Shown: piece after piece, positions 5,017 through 6,730 of the stretch
Position numbering within the stretch: the stretch's first letter is position 1
Layout: every line of letters starts with the position of its first letter
From: Lachnospiraceae bacterium UBA4711
GTDB lineage: Bacteria; Bacillota; Clostridia; Lachnospirales; Lachnospiraceae
Reading direction: 5' to 3'
DNA length: 6,730 nt
NCBI GenBank assembly: GCA_002404515.1
Contig: DHJV01000163.1
Coordinates: 1 to 6,730, forward strand
The notes under the pieces: model-generated
What the model was told of the DNA's origin: nothing
What the model saw: the letters and a program-made list of their open reading frames with translations, nothing else
Databases searched by the model: none
Position numbers and translations under genes: made by a program

Positions 5017-5898
5017 TTACACAAGGTATGCTGCAATACCTGCATAAATCAGATTGCCAGATGCAGACGTTACTTTACCGGATGCACCATAGCCATCCTT
5101 AATTCGCATCTGAACAGAACCATTTCCGTCCAAATTGACCGCGTAATCACACCCCAGCAGCTTCATAAGGTTGGCCATCTCGTGAAGCGAGGCATAGCTG
5201 TCAGTGCAAACCATAATGTAGACACCATCAGAACCAGCCTTATGCCCAAAGCAGCAACGCTTCGCGGTCTCATCTGCAGTAGCAGAACTGACAACACTTG
5301 TATCCCAACGAGTCGCGCTCTGGTCACCATTCGTGTTGTAGATCAACTTGTGATTGTCGGTGCCAGTCTCATTATCATAAACGTTTTCATCCGTTGTACA
5401 TTTGCCATCAAACACGATAGCATGTGCACCTGCAATGATACAATCGCACGCATTAATTGCATTCTGCATTTTGTTTTGACTTGAAAACCAGCGGATTGTT
5501 GCTGTTCCATCTGATTTTACACAGAAGGCAGGACTGTATTTCGGCACTGCATAGGTATATGAAATTGCCGGTGCTTGGTGGTCGTTATACACAGATGCAC
5601 TAATGTAAAGACACCCTTTCTCCCCTTCATAGTTAATGCCAATGGGCCCTCCAGAAAAAACATTGCCGTTAATTTTTGCAATGACTCTCACCGGCTTTGC
5701 GACTTCATCATTAGGATTCATGTTGGCAAGATCAACACGCGCAGTTGGGCTGATCATCGGTACAATTCGCTGGCTAGATCTGCCGAGCGTTGTAAAAACA
5801 TGAATACCCGTGAGAGTTTTTCCTTCCGGCGTATAATAGGTGCCCTTTTTGTACTGCCCATTGATAATCCCGGCAGTAAATATGTTTCTATTTGCCAT
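5017..5898 (-). CDS. Phosphodiester glycosidase family (NAGPA-like) protein without signal peptide
   Basis: This 293-residue protein belongs, by motif, to the NAGPA family (N-acetylglucosamine-1-phosphodiester alpha-N-acetylglucosaminidase-like), whose bacterial members are thought to cleave sugar-phosphodiester bonds in wall or exopolysaccharide. Visible marks are VRVIAKINGNVFSGGPIGI (about 70-88), CIIAGAHAIVFDGK (153-166), KRCCFGHKAGSDGVYIMVCTD (213-233) and the C-terminal AVNLDGNGSVQMRI (253-266), which matches the family's DGGGS..M element with N for the second G. The N-terminus (MANRNIFTAGIING) is polar, with no signal peptide or membrane helix, so Sec export is unlikely. The start is fixed by AAGGAG with 7-base spacing. 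Its TcdR-type promoter and nearby holin suggest release through the holin. A phage-derived lysis or tail enzyme is the alternative reading. Confidence 0.82.
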   Translation of the reverse strand: MANRNIFTAGIINGQYKKGTYYTPEGKTLTGIHVFTTLGRSSQRIVPMISPTARVDLANMNPNDEVAKPVRVIAKINGNVFSGGPIGINYEGEKGCLYISASVYNDHQAPAISYTYAVPKYSPAFCVKSDGTATIRWFSSQNKMQNAINACDCIIAGAHAIVFDGKCTTDENVYDNETGTDNHKLIYNTNGDQSATRWDTSVVSSATADETAKRCCFGHKAGSDGVYIMVCTDSYASLHEMANLMKLLGCDYAVNLDGNGSVQMRIKDGYGASGKVTSASGNLIYAGIAAYLV

Positions 5899-5937
5899 AA
5901 TTTTTCTCCTTATTTTTTTGCTTGCAAGCTATTATGA

Positions 5938-5965
5938 AAAGAGCAGTTTCATCTCAAAATGTAAA
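5938..5965 (-). promoter_or_regulatory. TcdR-type promoter of the glycosidase gene
   Basis: On the minus strand TTTACA (plus 5960-5965), 16 bases, CTCTTT (plus 5938-5943). The -35 lies in the third exact copy of GTTTACATTTT. TTCTGCA lies 34 bases before the TTTACA and GTAT follows 4 bases after it; the holin promoter has the same two elements, with TTCTGCA at 35 bases. The two promoter regions are therefore probably copies. The predicted leader is about 33 bases. Confidence 0.7.
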
Positions 5966-6002
5966 CACTCGACTGATGCTCTTTATACGGGTTGCAGAAA
6001 GT

Positions 6003-6040
6003 TTTGTAAGCAGTCTAAAAAGGACTCATTATATTCCTCC
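6003..6040 (-). pseudogene. Decayed start of a second holin gene (ribosome site plus first codons)
   Basis: On the minus strand GGAGGAATATA and an ATG (6027-6029) are followed by AGT CCT TTT TAG ACT GCT TAC AAA. The intact holin starts ATG AGC CAT TTC TTT CAG ACT GCT TAC AAA. GACTGCTTACAAA is identical in both, the ribosome-site/ATG region (GCAAC..GGAG..ATAATG) is also shared, one codon is missing and the Gln codon has become TAG. Homology stops after about ten codons, and the glycosidase promoter region follows directly. It is a remnant of a duplicated holin start. A four-codon leader peptide (MSPF) is a less likely alternative. Confidence 0.7.
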
Positions 6041-6152
6041 GGTTGCGTTTTAAGATTTAGATTGTCATATGTGTTAAACAAAAGAACAATTGTTGCAAGA
6101 AATACAAATGATTAACCACATAACCATACAATATTGTTTGTGGAGGACGACT
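6041..6152 (+). other. Leader region of the second lipoprotein gene
   Basis: This A/T-rich gap separates the holin remnant from the lipoprotein start. TGGAGG (6141-6146) with 6-base spacing is a strong ribosome site. The best promoter-like pairs, TTGTCA (6062-6067) with AACAAT (6085-6090) and a lone TACAAT (6127-6132), are weak, so no promoter is called. There is no GTTTACATTTT box on either strand here. Confidence 0.4.
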
Positions 6153-6730
6153 ATGAAAAAGCTATATCTGATTGTACTTGTTTTTCAACTTCTGATACTG
6201 TGTTCCTGTTCGAAGCCATTACCGCAAGGCGCATCTGTACAGGGACAGGACATACTGGAAGCGGCTAACCTGGAAGCAGAGAAAAGCACGGTAGGATTGG
6301 ATTCCAACGAGCCAGATCTCTCTGTCTCGGAAAGCGTGATACCAGAAAGAACGGAACAGCAAGCAGATGCCGTAAATCAGAGCGTTCCGGCGGATGAGGA
6401 AATCGTTGACGCCACCGCAGATTGTGAGACTGCCCTCGCAGAGGAAAATAACGGAAATGCGCCCGAGGTGCCCGCTGTGACTGAGACCGAAATGCGCTTA
6501 CACCAGGCTGTGATGCAGGTATATACCGGACAGCCAGAAGTGGACAACGATGCTCTTGCGGCAATAGCGCACTATCTTGAAGTGCATCCATCCGTTGGTG
6601 AATTGTATCTCCCGTTCGATGATTTCGGGATTTCGATCTATGCACTGGATGGGACCGGCAACTCTCAATATGTTCTGTTCCGCAAAAAAGCGTTTACAGT
6701 GTTTTATATGCAGTATTCACCCGAGAATGG
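6153..6730 (+). CDS. Lipoprotein, C-terminally cut by the window edge; function unknown
   Basis: The reading frame is open from the ATG at 6153 to the end of the window (192 complete codons). The N-terminus MKKLYLIVLVFQLLILCSC is a lipoprotein signal with lipobox L-C-S-C and lipidated C19. It is the same length and style as the first lipoprotein (MKKIRLIECVFLLFILCAC), which suggests a shared origin. A long acidic, Glu/Ala/Ser/Val-rich spacer follows (about 20-115) and then a folded-looking part (LHQAVMQVYTGQPEVDN, LAAIAHYLEVHPSVGELYLPFDDFGISIY, NSQYVLFRKKAFTVFY). I do not recognise this last part, and the stalk domain of the first lipoprotein is not visible in what is present. The ribosome site GGAGG with 6-base spacing supports the start. 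The gene is divergent from the glycosidase, mirroring lipoprotein 1 and the holin. Confidence 0.82.
   Translation, partial: MKKLYLIVLVFQLLILCSCSKPLPQGASVQGQDILEAANLEAEKSTVGLDSNEPDLSVSESVIPERTEQQADAVNQSVPADEEIVDATADCETALAEENNGNAPEVPAVTETEMRLHQAVMQVYTGQPEVDNDALAAIAHYLEVHPSVGELYLPFDDFGISIYALDGTGNSQYVLFRKKAFTVFYMQYSPEN

Noticed and set aside
5603..5612. TTTACATTAG on the minus strand inside the glycosidase gene
   Set aside because: It is in coding sequence and no matching -10 box follows at 16-17 bases.
6265..6645. Minus-strand open frame of 126 codons opposite lipoprotein 2
   Set aside because: It is a shadow of the open lipoprotein frame, with an Arg/His/Pro-rich unnatural composition and no ribosome site.
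1..6730. Complete prophage or insertion sequence
   Set aside because: The holin and glycosidase could be phage-derived, but no capsid, tail, integrase, transposase or attachment repeat is visible in this window.

Overview
The window looks like an accessory region of a Gram-positive Clostridia-class genome, most plausibly a gut Oscillospiraceae-type organism. The pointers are strong GGAGG-type ribosome binding sites, TTG starts, TcdR/TcdE-type proteins, lipoproteins with a stalk (copper amine oxidase-like) domain, and paired small sigma factor/DUF4367 genes. Base composition is mixed. The body of the first lipoprotein gene is visibly more GC-rich than the sigma, holin and glycosidase genes. 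No RNA genes, CRISPR arrays or complete insertion sequences were seen.

Left part (1-2490): two divergent small operons. On the minus strand a sigma-70 family factor (760-1305) overlaps by 8 bases a membrane protein with a DUF4367-like extracytoplasmic part (15-767), a probable sigma/anti-sigma or sigma/sensor pair. On the plus strand an XRE-type repressor (1527-1904) overlaps by 4 bases a second sigma factor (1901-2467) that is clearly paralogous to the first. A long hairpin terminator covers the end of that operon.

Central and right part (2500-6150): a probable self-activating module. A third sigma factor (2614-3147) resembles the TcdR/BotR/TetR/UviA group of alternative sigma factors that drive clostridial toxin and bacteriocin genes. 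Convergent to it is a TcdE/Cp-1-type holin (3261-3623). Further right, also on the minus strand, is a NAGPA-like phosphodiester glycosidase (5017-5898) with no signal peptide. These three genes, and no others here, are preceded by the same 11-mer GTTTACATTTT. In each case a C/T-rich -10 box (CCCTTT, ATCCTT or CTCTTT) lies 16-17 bases downstream. This is the TTTACA-type promoter layout known for TcdR-group sigma factors. I infer that sigma, holin and glycosidase form one autoregulated regulon in which the holin releases the leaderless enzyme, similar in logic to C. difficile toxin export by TcdR/TcdE.

Two lipoprotein genes (3868-4992, and 6153 running off the right edge) point right, each divergent from a minus-strand module gene. 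A decayed copy of the holin start lies upstream of the glycosidase at 6003-6040. It suggests that the holin promoter/start block was duplicated and that the two [minus-strand module gene / plus-strand lipoprotein] units are tandem copies. The lipoproteins have no GTTTACATTTT box and are probably transcribed by the housekeeping sigma factor.
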